DNA of 64,000 nucleotides from AP-15 sp963846635 (GCA_963846635.1 CAWJXM010000003.1:248001-312000), one strand, 5' to 3'. Counted from the first letter of the stretch, positions 1-9,944 are shown. The notes: a model not told the origin generated them from the sequence alone. Made by a program: numbers and translations.

Positions 1-960
1 TCGAGTGGAAGAGCAAGGCGCTGCGGGCTTACCAGCGGCGAACCAAGCAGGCCGATGCGCTGATCGCGGGCAGCTACCTTGCTGGGACCAACACGCGTCG
101 GGTGCGCCGGGCGCTCGCAGCGGTGTTTGGCGGCGCGGTCAGCAAGGATACGGTGAGCCGGGTGTGGCGCAAGGTGAAGGGCGATTGGGATGGCTGGAAG
201 GCCCGCTCGCTCACCGAGGAACCGATCGTCCGCTTGATCCTGGACGGCACGGTGGTTCGGGTCCGGCTCGACCGGAAGGCTACCTCGATCGCCCTCCTGG
301 TCGTCCTCGGCGTGCGCGAGGACGGCCAGCCCTTCGACAGGCTCAGGAGTGCTGTTGGCCGTCAAGAACATGGGCGGCGAGACCAGCCAGGCGTGGCGCG
401 CCGTTCTCGACGATCTCGTCAAACGCGGCCTGCGCAAGCCGCAGTTCTTGATTGTCGACGGCGGCACCGGGCTGGAGCAGGCGCTGGCCACCCTGTGGGG
501 CGACGTGCCGACCCAACGCTGCACCGTCCACAAGCACCGCAATCTGCTCGCCCACGCGCCGCCACGGCTGCATGAGGAAGTCTCAGCCGACAACACCGAT
601 ATGATCTACGCGACCTCACCCACCGAGATCGAGCAGCGCCGGCGGGCCTTCATCCGCAAATGGCGGCTCAACTGCAAGGCGGTGGCCGACAGCCTCGAGG
701 AAGCCGGGGACCGGCTCTTCACCTTCACCCGACTGTCGCCCAGCCAATGGAAAAGCGCGCGCACCACCAACGCGATCGAAAGGCTCCACGAGGAGTTCAA
801 GCGTCGGATCAAAACCCAAACCGTGCTGCCCTCCGCCGAGACCGCCGCCATGTTGTTCTGGGCCTTGCTCGCCGCCGGTCAGATCGTCATGCGACGCGTC
901 GATGGATGGCAGACCCTCAGCCAGGACCTCGCCGATAACCCGATTGACCTCGCTGCCTGA
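1..960 (+). pseudogene. IS256-family transposase, 5' end outside window, frameshifted
   Basis: This is a DDE transposase of the IS256 (Mutator-like) family; the window opens inside the gene. The first frame reads through the zone ending in LDGTVVRVRLDRKATS (first catalytic Asp in VRLILDGTVV). The second frame, from about position 349, carries FLIVDGGTGLEQAL (second Asp), TVHKHRNLLAHAP, and the C-terminal ARTTNAIERLHEEFKRR block with the catalytic Glu. The frames are separated by a 20-bp insertion at 330-349, where relatives read GQKVLLAVKN. A stop follows at 958-960 and an IS256-type end follows near 990-1022. The family assignment is secure; the gene cannot make a full protein without frameshifting. 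Confidence 0.9.
330..349 (+). repeat. 20-bp insertion scar, copy 1
   Basis: The sequence CCCTTCGACAGGCTCAGGAG sits exactly where the IS256 transposase should continue from GQ to KVLLAV. Compared with the second IS256 copy at 1093-1701 the change replaces roughly one AAG codon and adds 16 nt, shifting the frame. The same 20-mer (consensus CCCTTYGACARGCTCAGGAG) recurs in four other broken recombinase genes in this window. Confidence 0.9.
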
Positions 961-988
961 TCCAATATCCTCATCCAACCGAAGGCCA

Positions 989-1060
989 CGCCAACAAATT
1001 CCAACCGAATTCGCGACGGCACCGGCCGAGGTTGTGTCGCGAAGACTGTTGAAATTCGTG
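989..1060. repeat. Abutting ends of two IS256 elements, tail to tail
   Basis: About 990-1022 contains ATTCCAACCGAATTCGCGAC, matching the IS256 end seen at 2375-2405 (ATTCCAACCACATCCGCGAC). About 1030-1058 holds a more diverged copy in reverse orientation (GTCGCG then TTGAAATT). The two IS256 copies therefore lie end to end in opposite orientation with only a few bases between them. Confidence 0.6.
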
Positions 1061-1092
1061 AGCGGCGCCTCCGGCGTGATGACGGTATCGGA

Positions 1093-2306
1093 TCAGGCCG
1101 CGAGGTCAATCGCGGTGGCGGCGATTGGCTGACCGAGGCTGTGCCAGCCATCCACCTTGCGCATCGTGATCTGGCCCGAGGCGAGCAGTGCCCAGAACAG
1201 CATGGCGGCGGTCTCGGCCGAGGGGAGCCCCGTCGGCGTCTTGATGCGCCGCTTGAATTCCTTATGCAGCCGCTTGATCGCATTCGTCGTTCGCGCCGAT
1301 TTCCATTGGCTCGGCGGCAGCCTGACAAAAGCACACAGCCGGTCACCAGCCTCTTCCAGGCTGTCAGCCACGGCCTGGCATTTCCGCCGCCACTTGCGTA
1401 TGAATGCCCGGCGGCGGCCCTCGATCTGCGGCGGCGTCTCGGCATAGATCATGTCGGTGTCGTCGGCCGAAATCTTCTCGTGGAGTTTCTCTGGGGCATG
1501 GGCCAGCAGGTTCCGGTGCTTGGGGACGGTGCAGCGCTGCGCCGGCACGGTCGGCCACAGGGCGGCCAGCGCTTTTTCGAGGCCGGCCGCGCCGTCAATG
1601 ATCAGAAATTCGGGGGTGCACAGCCCGCGCGCGAGCAGATCATCGAGCCGCCCGCGCCACGCCGCCTCGCTCTCCCCCCTGTTGCGCACCGCCAGGAGCA
1701 CCTTCTATCCGTCACGGCGGACGCCAAGGACCACCAGCAGAGAGATCGGCGTCACCTTTCCGGTCGTCGAGCCAGATCTTCACCACCGTGCCGTCTAGGA
1801 TCAGCCGGACGATGTCCTCGCCCTGCAGGTCACGCCGGCTCCAGGCTTGCCAATCCACCTTGAGCTTGCGCCAGGCACGGCTGACCACGTCCTTGCCGAC
1901 CGCGCCGCGGAACCGGGCCGCGAGCGCCCGCTGCACCCGCCGCGTATTGGTGTCGGAGAGGTCGGCCGCGGCGATCAGCGCTTCCACGTGCCGCGGGCGG
2001 CAGCCATAGCGGGGCACCACTGTGCTGCGCCATTCCTGCGTCATGCCGCCGATTGCCGTCCGGCGGGCCCGCGGCCCGCTGACCATGACAGGCCCGAACG
2101 AGCCGCTGCCGCTCCCGCTTGCCATGGCGGTGCCCTTTGCTCAGCCCGCGCTGGGAGCGGCCCCGTCCCAGCGCCACCGCCGCTTCCAGCATCGCCGCGA
2201 TGAAGCCGCGAAGCCGCGCCCGAAGCCCCGCTTCGATCGGGTCGAACCAGCCCTCACCGGCAACCAGAGCCTGCGGCGAAGCCGCTGCCGTGCTATTCAT
2301 TTCCAT
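1093..2306 (-). pseudogene. IS256-family transposase, second copy, several lesions
   Basis: Homologue of the IS256 gene just upstream, on the opposite strand. The N-terminus begins MEMNSTAAASPQAL with WFDPIEAGLRARLR. A frame change near 2125 leads to the block with LDGTVVKIW, a second near 1750 to the C-terminal part with FLIIDGAAGLEKAL and ARTTNAIKRLHKEFKRR. There is also a TAG stop where relatives have the Gln codon of GQKVLLAV (near 1705). At least three lesions make this a decayed copy. The outer end lies near 2375-2405; the inner end abuts the first copy. Confidence 0.88.
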
Positions 2307-2523
2307 GGCGTCGTCTCCTCCCGGCGCGTCACCGCCGGGCTTGTGATTGCTCAGCTCAACCGGAGACTACGCCGCCCACAATTCCAACCACATCCGCGAC
2401 GGCACCCAATGTAAAAGATGGGAATGATACCCCCGAATCGATTAAATTCTGAGAGTCCTAACTTTAGATACATGTGAGGAATCTGGTGTAGAAGGGCATG
2501 GTTCGCCATAGAAAGGGGGAGCC

Positions 2524-3265
2524 ATGGGCGGGATTGTCTGCAAGCGCTGTCAAGGGACGGATTACGTCAAGAGGGGAACGGTTCGCAATCTGCAACGCTA
2601 CCAATGCAAGGCCTGCGGATGCAATTTCACGAACACGCCGCCGCGTGGCAAGCCGCCGGGAATGAAGGCTCTGGCGCTGATGCTTTATGCCATGGGCATT
2701 ATGAGCTTTTGCAGCATCGCTCGCCTTCTCGGGGTCAGCGATGTCGCGGTCCTTAAGTGGGTTCGTAACGAAGCCCGGCGGCTGCCCGAACCGGCCGTGA
2801 CAGCCGAGACCGTCATTATCACGCTCGACGAGATGTGGCATTTTCTCAAAAAAAGACTGAAAAACTCTGGATTTGGCGAGCGTATGACCCTGTCCGTCGG
2901 CGCACCGTCGCCTGGGTGCTTGGTGGCCGTGATGATGCCGCCCCCGCCTTCGCGGGGGCAGGCTCTGTCAAAAGCTCCTCGATAAAGTCGGGATCCAGGG
3001 CAAACCCTTCCTAACCGACGATTGGGAAGGCTTTCACCGCCTCATTCCGCAGGATCAACTCTTCACCGGTAAAGACCTGACGTTCTCCATCGAGCAGGAC
3101 AACAGCAACATTCGTCACTTCGTCGCCCGCTTTCGCCGTCGTACCAAGGTCGTTTCCAAAGCCGTGGAGATGGTCGATCTGTCCCTGCGCATCTATCATC
3201 ACTTCCACGACAATCCGTGCAACTTCGCCGCCCTCGTCGCCACCTTCCTATGTATCTTCAGTTAG
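2524..3265 (+). pseudogene. IS1-family transposase (InsA-InsB type), disrupted
   Basis: The N-terminal part is InsA-like: a zinc ribbon CKRCQ..CKACGC followed by an HTH (SFCSIARLLGVSDVAVLKWV). The InsB-like catalytic part starts at TLDEMWHF. The frame is lost first at an A-run near 2851-2857 (a site where IS1 elements use programmed frameshifting) and then at the 27-bp palindromic insertion 2940-2966. Beyond it the reading continues as KLLDKVGIQGKTFLTDDWEG, FSIEQDNSNIRHF and the stop at 3263. The second lesion should inactivate it. Confidence 0.88.
2940..2966. repeat. REP-like GC palindrome, copy 1
   Basis: GCCCCCGCCTTCGCGGGGGC followed by AGGCTCT interrupts the IS1 transposase between the codons for DDA and the continuation CQKLLDK. 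The core is a palindrome CCCCCGC-CTTC-GCGGGGG. Two related copies flank the IS4-family element at 18061-18080 and 19627-19648. The form resembles short REP elements common in Alphaproteobacteria. Confidence 0.75.
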
Positions 3266-3324
3266 GATTCTCTAAATTCTAAAGAAGGTGCTCTACGCAG
3301 CGTAAGGAACAACAAGCGGGGGAT

Positions 3325-3470
3325 TATGCCGGCGTCTCAAGCCGGACTGACGCGGCGAGCGTACTGCACCAGCTCAATTCTTGGTTCGAGCATTATAATA
3401 ATATTCATCCGCACAAGGCACTCGGCTATCGTTCGCCGCGCGAATTCAGGGACAGAGGGTGGAGAAGGCG
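3325..3470 (+). pseudogene. IS3-family transposase (OrfB) C-terminal fragment
   Basis: A short translation contains VLHQLNSWFEHYNNIHPHKA then LGYRSPREFR, the standard C-terminal end of IS3-group OrfB integrase-like transposases (NxxxPHxAL and YRSPREF motifs). The catalytic core is absent; the start is cut by the neighbouring IS1 region. No ends or target duplication were found. Confidence 0.8.
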
Positions 3471-3628
3471 ACCGCAAATCGGTCGGCGCTAGGCGTCGAC
3501 CGTATGAAGGCCCCCCTGTCCACGGGGCGATCAAGTCAAGCCCGCCACCCGCGCACAGCGGAAACACGCAGCGTTTGGCTTGACGCGAGCACAGCCGTGG
3601 ACCACCCCCAACAACTATTCCTGTCCGG

Positions 3629-4603
3629 TTATGCAGGGGCAACTCCAATTTTACCCAATCTCCTGGTGATAAGTGCGCGCAACCGAGGAAATGCCCGTTC
3701 AATAATCCTGGAAAAAACGAGGTATTGCCGCATCCCTCTCGGTCCAAGCGTCAGCAGTGAGACAAAAGCTTTAAATAAAAAATTGTATTGCCCGCCTAGC
3801 GCCGCGGCAAGAGCGGTGTTGACATTGATCGACACGCGCGCGACTGGAAAAATTTTATTTTGTGCAATAAAATCGAGTTTTATCAAATGACGATCAACGA
3901 TCATCTCGTGCTGCCGTCGAAAATCCGAGATGTTTCTGCTCCCCAGTACAGTGATAGAGCTGTTGTGAATTCTATAAGATGTTAAGGGGATCGAATGGTA
4001 ATATATATTACCCAGGCTGGCAATCTTCAAATATAGGTCCCAATCTGGTGCGTACCATAATAGATTATCCATACCGCCAACGCTAAGATACGCATCACGC
4101 CGAATCGTAGGGGTCGGACTGGCGATAAAATTTTGCACAAGTAGCCGTTTAATAAAGACCTTCGCCGAAACTGGCGACTGGGTGGCGGGCAATGGACAGC
4201 GCCACACCCCCAATCGTTTTCCGGTTTCGTCTATGATGTAGCAAGGATGCAGATGCATGACGGCATCCGGCTCAACGGCAATCCATTTCTTCAGCTCAGC
4301 ACTTCGGTTTGCCAGCCAAAGATCGTCGTCGTGCAGAATACAAATTTGATCAGCCTGCGCCTGCTCCACACCAAAATTGATCTTTGCCGTCTGGGACTGG
4401 AGTTCGAGACGCCGTTCGGCTCGAATATTCAGTTTGCTCGAAAAAGTGTTTATTATCCGCCAGCAAGCATCGCCCGTGCTCGCATCGATGGCGATCACTT
4501 CGATGCCTTCATCGTGCTGATTGACTAGCGATTGAAGTGCATCGCCGAGCCAGCGTTCTCTGTTATGGGAGATAACAACTACCGAGAGCCAGGGTTTCTC
4601 CAT
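3629..4603 (-). CDS. Family 2 glycosyltransferase
   Basis: A predicted inverting glycosyltransferase (GT-A fold) that would move a sugar from a nucleotide donor onto a growing surface glycan. The N-terminus MEKPWLSVVVISHNRERW is the family nucleotide-binding strand; the DXD-type metal site is LHDDDLW near residue 100; WYAPDWDLYLK near 200 fits the acceptor-side acidic motif. About 324 aa, normal for the family. I chose the ATG at 4603 over the one at 4630 because it begins directly at the conserved fold and has an upstream AGG-like site. Base composition is clearly lower in GC than the neighbouring IS genes, as is common for polysaccharide loci acquired by transfer. Substrate is unknown. Confidence 0.87.
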   Translation of the reverse strand: MEKPWLSVVVISHNRERWLGDALQSLVNQHDEGIEVIAIDASTGDACWRIINTFSSKLNIRAERRLELQSQTAKINFGVEQAQADQICILHDDDLWLANRSAELKKWIAVEPDAVMHLHPCYIIDETGKRLGVWRCPLPATQSPVSAKVFIKRLLVQNFIASPTPTIRRDAYLSVGGMDNLLWYAPDWDLYLKIASLGNIYYHSIPLTSYRIHNSSITVLGSRNISDFRRQHEMIVDRHLIKLDFIAQNKIFPVARVSINVNTALAAALGGQYNFLFKAFVSLLTLGPRGMRQYLVFSRIIERAFPRLRALITRRLGKIGVAPA

Positions 4604-4686
4604 TGCCAGGAACCTATGGAAAATATGCAATGATAACCGCCGTGGTCGATCTGATTTGGGGTTCCGTCCGACAGCCTCCCCTGTAA

Positions 4687-5611
4687 GAGCCGATTAGGGA
4701 AGTTTGAATCTATTCCGAGTGTCTTGCGAGCCTGCGCAGCATAGAGTCGGATCATGGCGAGGCGGATGAAGGCGGCGGAGCGGGCATGACGCTCGAAGTC
4801 GCGAGCCAATCGGCGGTTGCGGCTAATCCAGCCGAGGGTAGGCTCGACAATCCATCGCTTCGGCAACACGACGAAGCGGTGTCGGTCACAGCGGCGGGTG
4901 ATCTGCAACATCCGCCACCTCGTCCGCTGCATCGCCGCGCCCATCTTCGGGCCTTGGTATCCGGCGTCGCCAATCACGCTTCGAGAACGGGAAACAACCG
5001 ACACACCTGCCGCAGCCGCGGCTCCGCACCGTCACGGTCCTGCACATTGGCCGGATGGACGATCATGCCAAGCCGCAGGCCGAGCGTGTCGGTCAGGATG
5101 TAGCGCTTGCGCCAACCGTCTTCTTCCCCGCATCGTAGCCAGATGGGTCAAGCGTAGTCCCCCTGTTGTGCCGCCTTCGTCGTCTGACGATCGATGATCG
5201 CAGTCGTCGGGTTGGGCGTGCGCCCGACGCGTTCGCACTCAGCGACGTAGAGCGTTCGATGGTACCATCCCATTGCCAAAGCGGGAAGTCGTCCCAGACC
5301 GTGCGTTTCGGCGGCAGGTCCTTCGGCAGCGCCTGCCCTTGGCAGCCGGTCGAGAGCACGTCGAAGATCGCGTTCAGCACCGCGCGCAAGGTCACCGTCC
5401 GCGGTCGGCCGCCGCGCTTGGTAGGCCGCATCATAGGTGACACCAGCGCCCATTCAGCGTCCGCCAGATCGCTCGGGTAGCGCAGGCCCGGTCAATTCGC
5501 CGCCCGCCGTTGCTCCGCCGTCCGTGCCATCCACTCCCCCGCGAAGCCTTGCCCGCGCGGGAGCCAATCACATCCGATGCCAGAGACTCAACTTCTTTCT
5601 GGATAGGCTCT
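4687..5611 (-). mobile_element. IS5-family element with decayed transposase
   Basis: Inverted ends GAGCC.AT..GGGAAGTTTGA (left, 4687 onward) and its counterpart at 5577-5611 are flanked by TAA on both sides, the TNA duplication usual for the IS1031/IS427-like part of IS5. The transposase runs on the minus strand: DVLSTGCQGQALPKDLPPKR then TVWDDFPLWQWDG, GDAGYQGPKMGAAM and KRWIVEPTLGWISRNRRLAR. It is split over at least three frames (breaks near 5240, 5090 and 5000) and is not functional. Confidence 0.8.
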
Positions 5612-5938
5612 AACAAATCCGGAATAATGGTCGCGCGACAAGCAGCGATGGCAATAGTTCTGGAAGCCAGCAATCCCTGGCGAACTACTTGTGCTAGACG
5701 CCCGATATAGCCACGCTCAGAGCATATCGTGCGTATAGTGGCAGATTACTGTTCATCGCTACAGGGCTCATCAGCCTCAGCCTGCGCTCGAATGAGCGTC
5801 AAATCGACCGACGGAGACCACCGCAGTATCGCTGCTGCGCAAGCATTTGACAACGCGTAGTGACCCACTATTAATTGCCATCTCGCATCGAAGCCGGATA
5901 AAGGCCATCCCGCTTACCATCGACCTTCAGCAAGCAAT
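5612..5938. other. Stretch with no recognised gene
   Basis: Between the IS5 and IS1595 elements lies a stretch with a short minus-strand translation (ASRTIAIAACRATIIPDLLE) that is cut by the IS5 end. It may be the remnant of a gene of the polysaccharide locus, but I recognise no family. No RNA structure or terminator stands out. Confidence 0.4.
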
Positions 5939-6940
5939 GGGCTAATATCATCCTGAAAACACGCCGATTTTCAGGACAAAACGATGCCTCGCAACCGCGT
6001 GCAGCACCAGAAGGGCCTCTCGGATGATGGGTTCGAACAGCGCTATCCAGACGAGGAGGCATGCCGCAAGGCGTGGTTTGCCTGGCGCTGGCCGGAGGGC
6101 TTCAGGTGTCCGCGGTGCGCAGGGACAGCGTATTGTGAGATCCAGGGCCGTCAACTGCTGCAGTGCCGGCGGTGCCGGTATCAGACATCGCTGATCGCCG
6201 GGACAATCCTGCAGGGCACCAAGCTGCCGATGCGGGTGTGGTTTCGCGCCATGCATCTGCTCGCCCAGGGCAAGAAGGGCCTGTCCAACATCGAGTTGGG
6301 ACGACGGCTTGGGATCTCGACCAACGCGGCGTGGCGGCTTCAGCACAAGCTGATGCAGGCCATGCTCGAGCGCGACCGGCGGTACAAGCTCGGCGCCGCC
6401 GGCCCGCGGATCGAGATCGACAACGCTTACATCGGCGGCGAGCGCACCGGCGAGGGGTCCGGGCGCGGCCGCCGCGGCCACACCCCTTTTATCGTCGCGA
6501 TCGAGACCACCGATGAGGGTCGGCCGCTACACGCGCGCTTGCAGGTGGTGCGTGGCTTCCGAGCCGGTGAAACCAAACGCTTGTGCGCCCGGATCGCCGC
6601 CGGAACAACCGTCGTCAGCGACGGCGGCCAGTGGTTTCGCTGCATCGCCGAACAGCCGGGTCTCGTCCATGAGCGCCATGTCACCGGCTCCGATCGCAAG
6701 GCGGCGCGCCACCCTGCCTTTCGCTGGGCGAACACAGTGCTGGCCAACGTCAAGAACAGCCTCCTGGCCACCCACCGCGTGGTCAGCGCCAAGCATCTGC
6801 CGCGCTATCTCGGCGCCTTTGCTTGGCGCTTCAACCGCCGCTTCGTCTTGAAAACGATCCACGAGCGGCTCGCCATCGCCGCAGCGACCACTCCGCCGAT
6901 GCCCTACCACCTCCTCAAATTGGCTGAGGCTCGATGGTAA
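5939..6940 (+). CDS. IS1595-family transposase (first type)
   Basis: Coding starts at 5984 (ATG, MPRNRVQHQKG). The protein has an N-terminal zinc ribbon (CPRCAG..CRRCRYQTSLIAGTIL) and an ISXO2-like DDE core with IEIDNAYIGG, VVSDGGQWF and NVKNSLLATHR..YLGAFAWRFNRR. It is full length at about 318 aa and unbroken. The left end (5939 on) contains GGGCTAATATCATC and a small inverted repeat around 5954-5978. No matching right end is visible: the last codons CGA TGG TAA run straight into the ATG of the next gene, so the 3' end of the element seems to have been deleted. Confidence 0.88.
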
Positions 6941-7896
6941 ACGGGAAGGCCATAATCAGAATTCTCGTCGCCAGCGTTCGGCTTCTCGTCACAGTCGCAC
7001 TGTTATGGATTCTGGTGACGCGGGTCGATCTCGGCCGGGCCGTCGAGATCATCGGCCACGCCTCCGTGCCGCTCTTGGGGGCGATGCTCGGCGCCGTATT
7101 GCTGGCCAATTTACTTGTGGCCTTCCGCTGGCACGTGATCCTTACCGCCGAGACGAAATCGCCAGGCCCTCGTACCTTGTTGAAGATCGTGTTTGTCGGT
7201 GTCTTCTTTAATCAGGTCCTGCCGACCGGTGTCGGCGGCGATGCCGTTCGCGCCTGGCGTTGCAGCAGGGTCGGTATCGGCTTGGGCGCCGCGATTAGGA
7301 GTATTCTGCTGGATCGCGCCTGCGGCTACCTGGTGCTGCTCGTCCTTTATGTGTTGGGCCTGCCGAGTTTGTTGAAAATTCTGCCGAACCCGCAGGAACG
7401 CGGCACCGTACTCGCCGTGCTCGTCATCGGTCTGCTCGGGCTGATGGCGCTTGTTTCACTGGATCGCCTGCCCCGGCCAATTCTGCGTCTTCGCCTGATG
7501 ACCCCATTTGCCGAACTGTCGCGAGCCAGCCGGCGCCTGTTTACGGACCCCGGACGGTGCGGCGCCGTTCTTGGCTTCTCTATCGTCACGATCGCCCTCT
7601 CCGTCCTTGCCCTCAAGTTTGTCGGGGATGCTGTCGGCAGCCCACTCCCGCTCGGCAGCTGGATCATGATCGTGCCGCCGGTGACATTGATTCAGCTGGT
7701 GCCGGTATCGCTCGCCGGGTGGGGGGTTCGGGAAGCGGCGCTGGTCGTCGCGCTCGGTTCGTTTGGGGTCCCCGCCGAGGAGGCGCTGGCGATCTCGGTT
7801 CTAGTGGGTCTCTGTCTGATCTTGGTGGGCTTGCCTGGCGGGTTGATCTGGCTTGCGGATTGGGACATTGCACCACGCCGGCGCCCCATCACCTAG
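6934..7896 (+). CDS. YbhN/AglD-type flippase-like integral membrane protein
   Basis: A polytopic membrane protein of the lysylphosphatidylglycerol synthase transmembrane-region (UPF0104/YbhN) family. About eight hydrophobic segments are visible, with the family hallmarks LVAFRWHVIL, FFNQVLPTGVGGDAVR and VPVSLAGWGVREAALV. Members lie in glycan or lipid export loci and may move lipid-linked substrates across the inner membrane, but no reaction is proven for most. The ATG at 6934 overlaps the stop of the IS1595 transposase (ATGGTAA), so translation may be coupled to it. The N-terminus looks complete, yet its own promoter has probably been replaced by the element. Confidence 0.85.
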   Translation: MVNGKAIIRILVASVRLLVTVALLWILVTRVDLGRAVEIIGHASVPLLGAMLGAVLLANLLVAFRWHVILTAETKSPGPRTLLKIVFVGVFFNQVLPTGVGGDAVRAWRCSRVGIGLGAAIRSILLDRACGYLVLLVLYVLGLPSLLKILPNPQERGTVLAVLVIGLLGLMALVSLDRLPRPILRLRLMTPFAELSRASRRLFTDPGRCGAVLGFSIVTIALSVLALKFVGDAVGSPLPLGSWIMIVPPVTLIQLVPVSLAGWGVREAALVVALGSFGVPAEEALAISVLVGLCLILVGLPGGLIWLADWDIAPRRRPIT

Positions 7897-7989
7897 GCCG
7901 AAGCGCTAACCCCAGCGGTCTCGATTAGCGGAAATTGGGTGACAAAGCCGCCGCGAACGCACCGAATCTATGAAACAACCAGCCGTCAT

Positions 7990-8110
7990 GGCTCAAAGGC
8001 AGCGTGAGCGAGCGGTGCAAAGGGAAAGAGGTAGGCGAACCTTCATTGGCACGCCGATGCTCCACACCTTGTGGACGAGAAGAACGTAATGGCTGCCAGG
8101 ATGCCCAGCA
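7990..8110 (-). pseudogene. Remnant of a membrane glycosyltransferase C-terminus
   Basis: On the minus strand a short segment translates to HYVLLVHKVWSIGVPMKVRL, which matches HYVLILHKAWSMGVPMAVRL at the C-terminus of the membrane protein encoded at 13055-14584. The reading frame is lost a few codons upstream and a different tail follows. It is therefore the tip of a diverged paralogue whose body has been deleted; the glycosyltransferase gene at 10084 ended just before it before the IS66 insertion. Confidence 0.7.
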
Positions 8111-8766
8111 CACAGTCCCACTGCAGCTAAAAGTATTCGCCTATCGGATAAAGCCGGTCGAGCACTGAGCCGTGGCCGCGAGCTACCAAGGCGGGTCGAA
8201 ACCCGCTCGAGTTACGACGTCTGCCGGTAACAGGGGCAAAACCGCGGGCGTGGGCACACATTGGTCATTTTTGCCGACAGGGCAGCCCTGGGTGGGTCCG
8301 CGCGTCTGAACGCTGCTGCGCCGGCCGGCTCACCCCAGTGGGTTGGATATGTCACACCGCCGCGGGGATCGACCGCTGATGCGATTTTCTGGCTTCGCAC
8401 GGAGAGCAATTACGGAGAGCAATTTCGGATGCAGGCGATGTGTGATCCCACCCCCCGACCTCGATGAGTTGACGCCGGCCCAGTTGCGGGAGCTGGTGGC
8501 CCTGTTGCTGACCAAGATGGCCGAACTGGACCAGAAAACCGTCGAACAGCGCGAGGAGATTGCGCCCCTGAAGGGGCTGAAGGGGGGTCCCGACATCACC
8601 CCCAGCGGCATGGATCAGGGCACCGCACCGGCCAAGCCCAGCGCGACAGGAAAGCCCCGACAACGCGGCGCGGTCCGCCCCCGGGTCAGGGTTGCGGATC
8701 GGATCATCAAGGCCCCTGTCCCGGCCGGATCGCGCTTCAAAGGCTACGAGACCGATCCCGTCCAGG

Positions 8767-8800
8767 ACCTGGTGCTGACGGTAACCTGGTGCTGACGCTA
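8767..8800 (+). repeat. 17-bp tandem microduplication in IS66 transposase
   Basis: ACCTGGTGCTGACGGTA is followed directly by ACCTGGTGCTGACGCTA, one mismatch. The extra 17 bp moves the transposase into another frame. The intact paralogue at 54981-56561 has a single unit here. Confidence 0.85.
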
Positions 8801-9944
8801 CATGCGGTCCGCGACCGGCGCGAGCGTTGGGTCACGCCGCACGGCGGAACGATCATGGCGCCATTGCCCGCGGGTCCCCGCGGACCCTTCGGCCCCGACC
8901 TGCGGCGCTTTGTGTTGATGCAATACCACCACGGCCAAACGACGTTGCCCCGTCTGGCGACGCTGTTGCAGTCGGTTGGCGTGGCGATCTCCAAGCGTGC
9001 GATCCAGCGGTTGCTGACCAAAGGCCAGAACGACTTCCTTGCCGAAAACCGTGACGTGTTGCGCGCCGGCCTGAAGACCGCGCCGTGGATATCGGGCGAC
9101 AACACCGGCGCGCGACATCAGACCCTGAACGGCTACTGCACGCAGACCGGCAATCAGCATTTCACCTGGTTTGCCACACGGTCATCGAAAAGCCGGCGGA
9201 ACGTTCTCGATCTACGGCGCGCCGGACATACCGACTTTGGGTTGAACGCCGCGGCCTTCGATGACAGGCGCGGCCGCGCTCTGTCCGCGCCCCTGATTGC
9301 GCGCTTGGCCGAACCGCCGGAACCGGTCTTCGCCGATCAGGCCGCCTGGTCAGCACACCGCGACCGGCTCGGCTTTAGCGCACTGACCACGACACCCGAC
9401 CCAGTACAGATCGCCCCTGAAGGCGCCATCTGGGGCAGCGTCCACGCCCACGACTTCCGGCGTGATGCCGTGGTGCTGAGCGATGATGCCGGACAATTCG
9501 ACGTTGGCCGGCACGCCCTGTGCTGGGTCCAGGCGGAGCGGCTGGTGCCCAAGCTGGACACCGTCACTGATCGGCACCGGGCTGCCCAACACAAGGGGCG
9601 CAAGCTGATCTGGGACTGCTACGCCGATCTCAAGGTGTATCAGGCCAGCCCTGACAAATGCCGTCGTCTCGCGCTGCGGGCGCGGTTCGACCGCATCTTC
9701 CGACGCCGCACCGGCTGGGCCACGCTTGACCGCCTTCGGGCGCGGCGGCAGGCCAACAAGGCCGAGTTGTTGAGGGTGCTGGAGCGGCCGGAAATCCCGC
9801 GGCACACCAACGGCTCCGAGAACGATATCCGCTGCCAGGTCACATGGCGGAAAGTCAGCGCCGCGCCGCGCCGCGATCTGGGACGGGACTGCCGCGATGC
9901 TTTCCTGGGCCTCGGCAAGACTTGCGCCAAGCTCGGCGTGGCGA

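Larger units (their letters stand above)
2451..3272 (+). mobile_element. IS1-family element with 8-bp target duplication
   Basis: The element is bounded by imperfect inverted repeats, GAGAGTCCTAACTTTAGATA on the left and the reverse of GAGAATCCTAACTGAAGATA on the right. The 8-bp sequence TAAATTCT lies immediately outside both ends (2443-2450 and 3273-3280), a clean target-site duplication of the size known for IS1. The length of 822 bp is slightly above the usual ~770 bp because a 27-bp GC-rich palindrome has entered the transposase gene. Confidence 0.9.

Noticed and set aside
330..349. Frameshifts taken as sequencing errors
   Set aside because: The inserts are defined 20-bp strings or 13-17-bp doublings that recur; homopolymer errors could only explain single-base cases (six-G run near 19430, one-base loss near 54186).
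2464..2841. A 125-codon minus-strand frame opposite the IS1 transposase
   Set aside because: It overlaps the IS1 end and the zinc-ribbon coding part on the other strand; no protein family.
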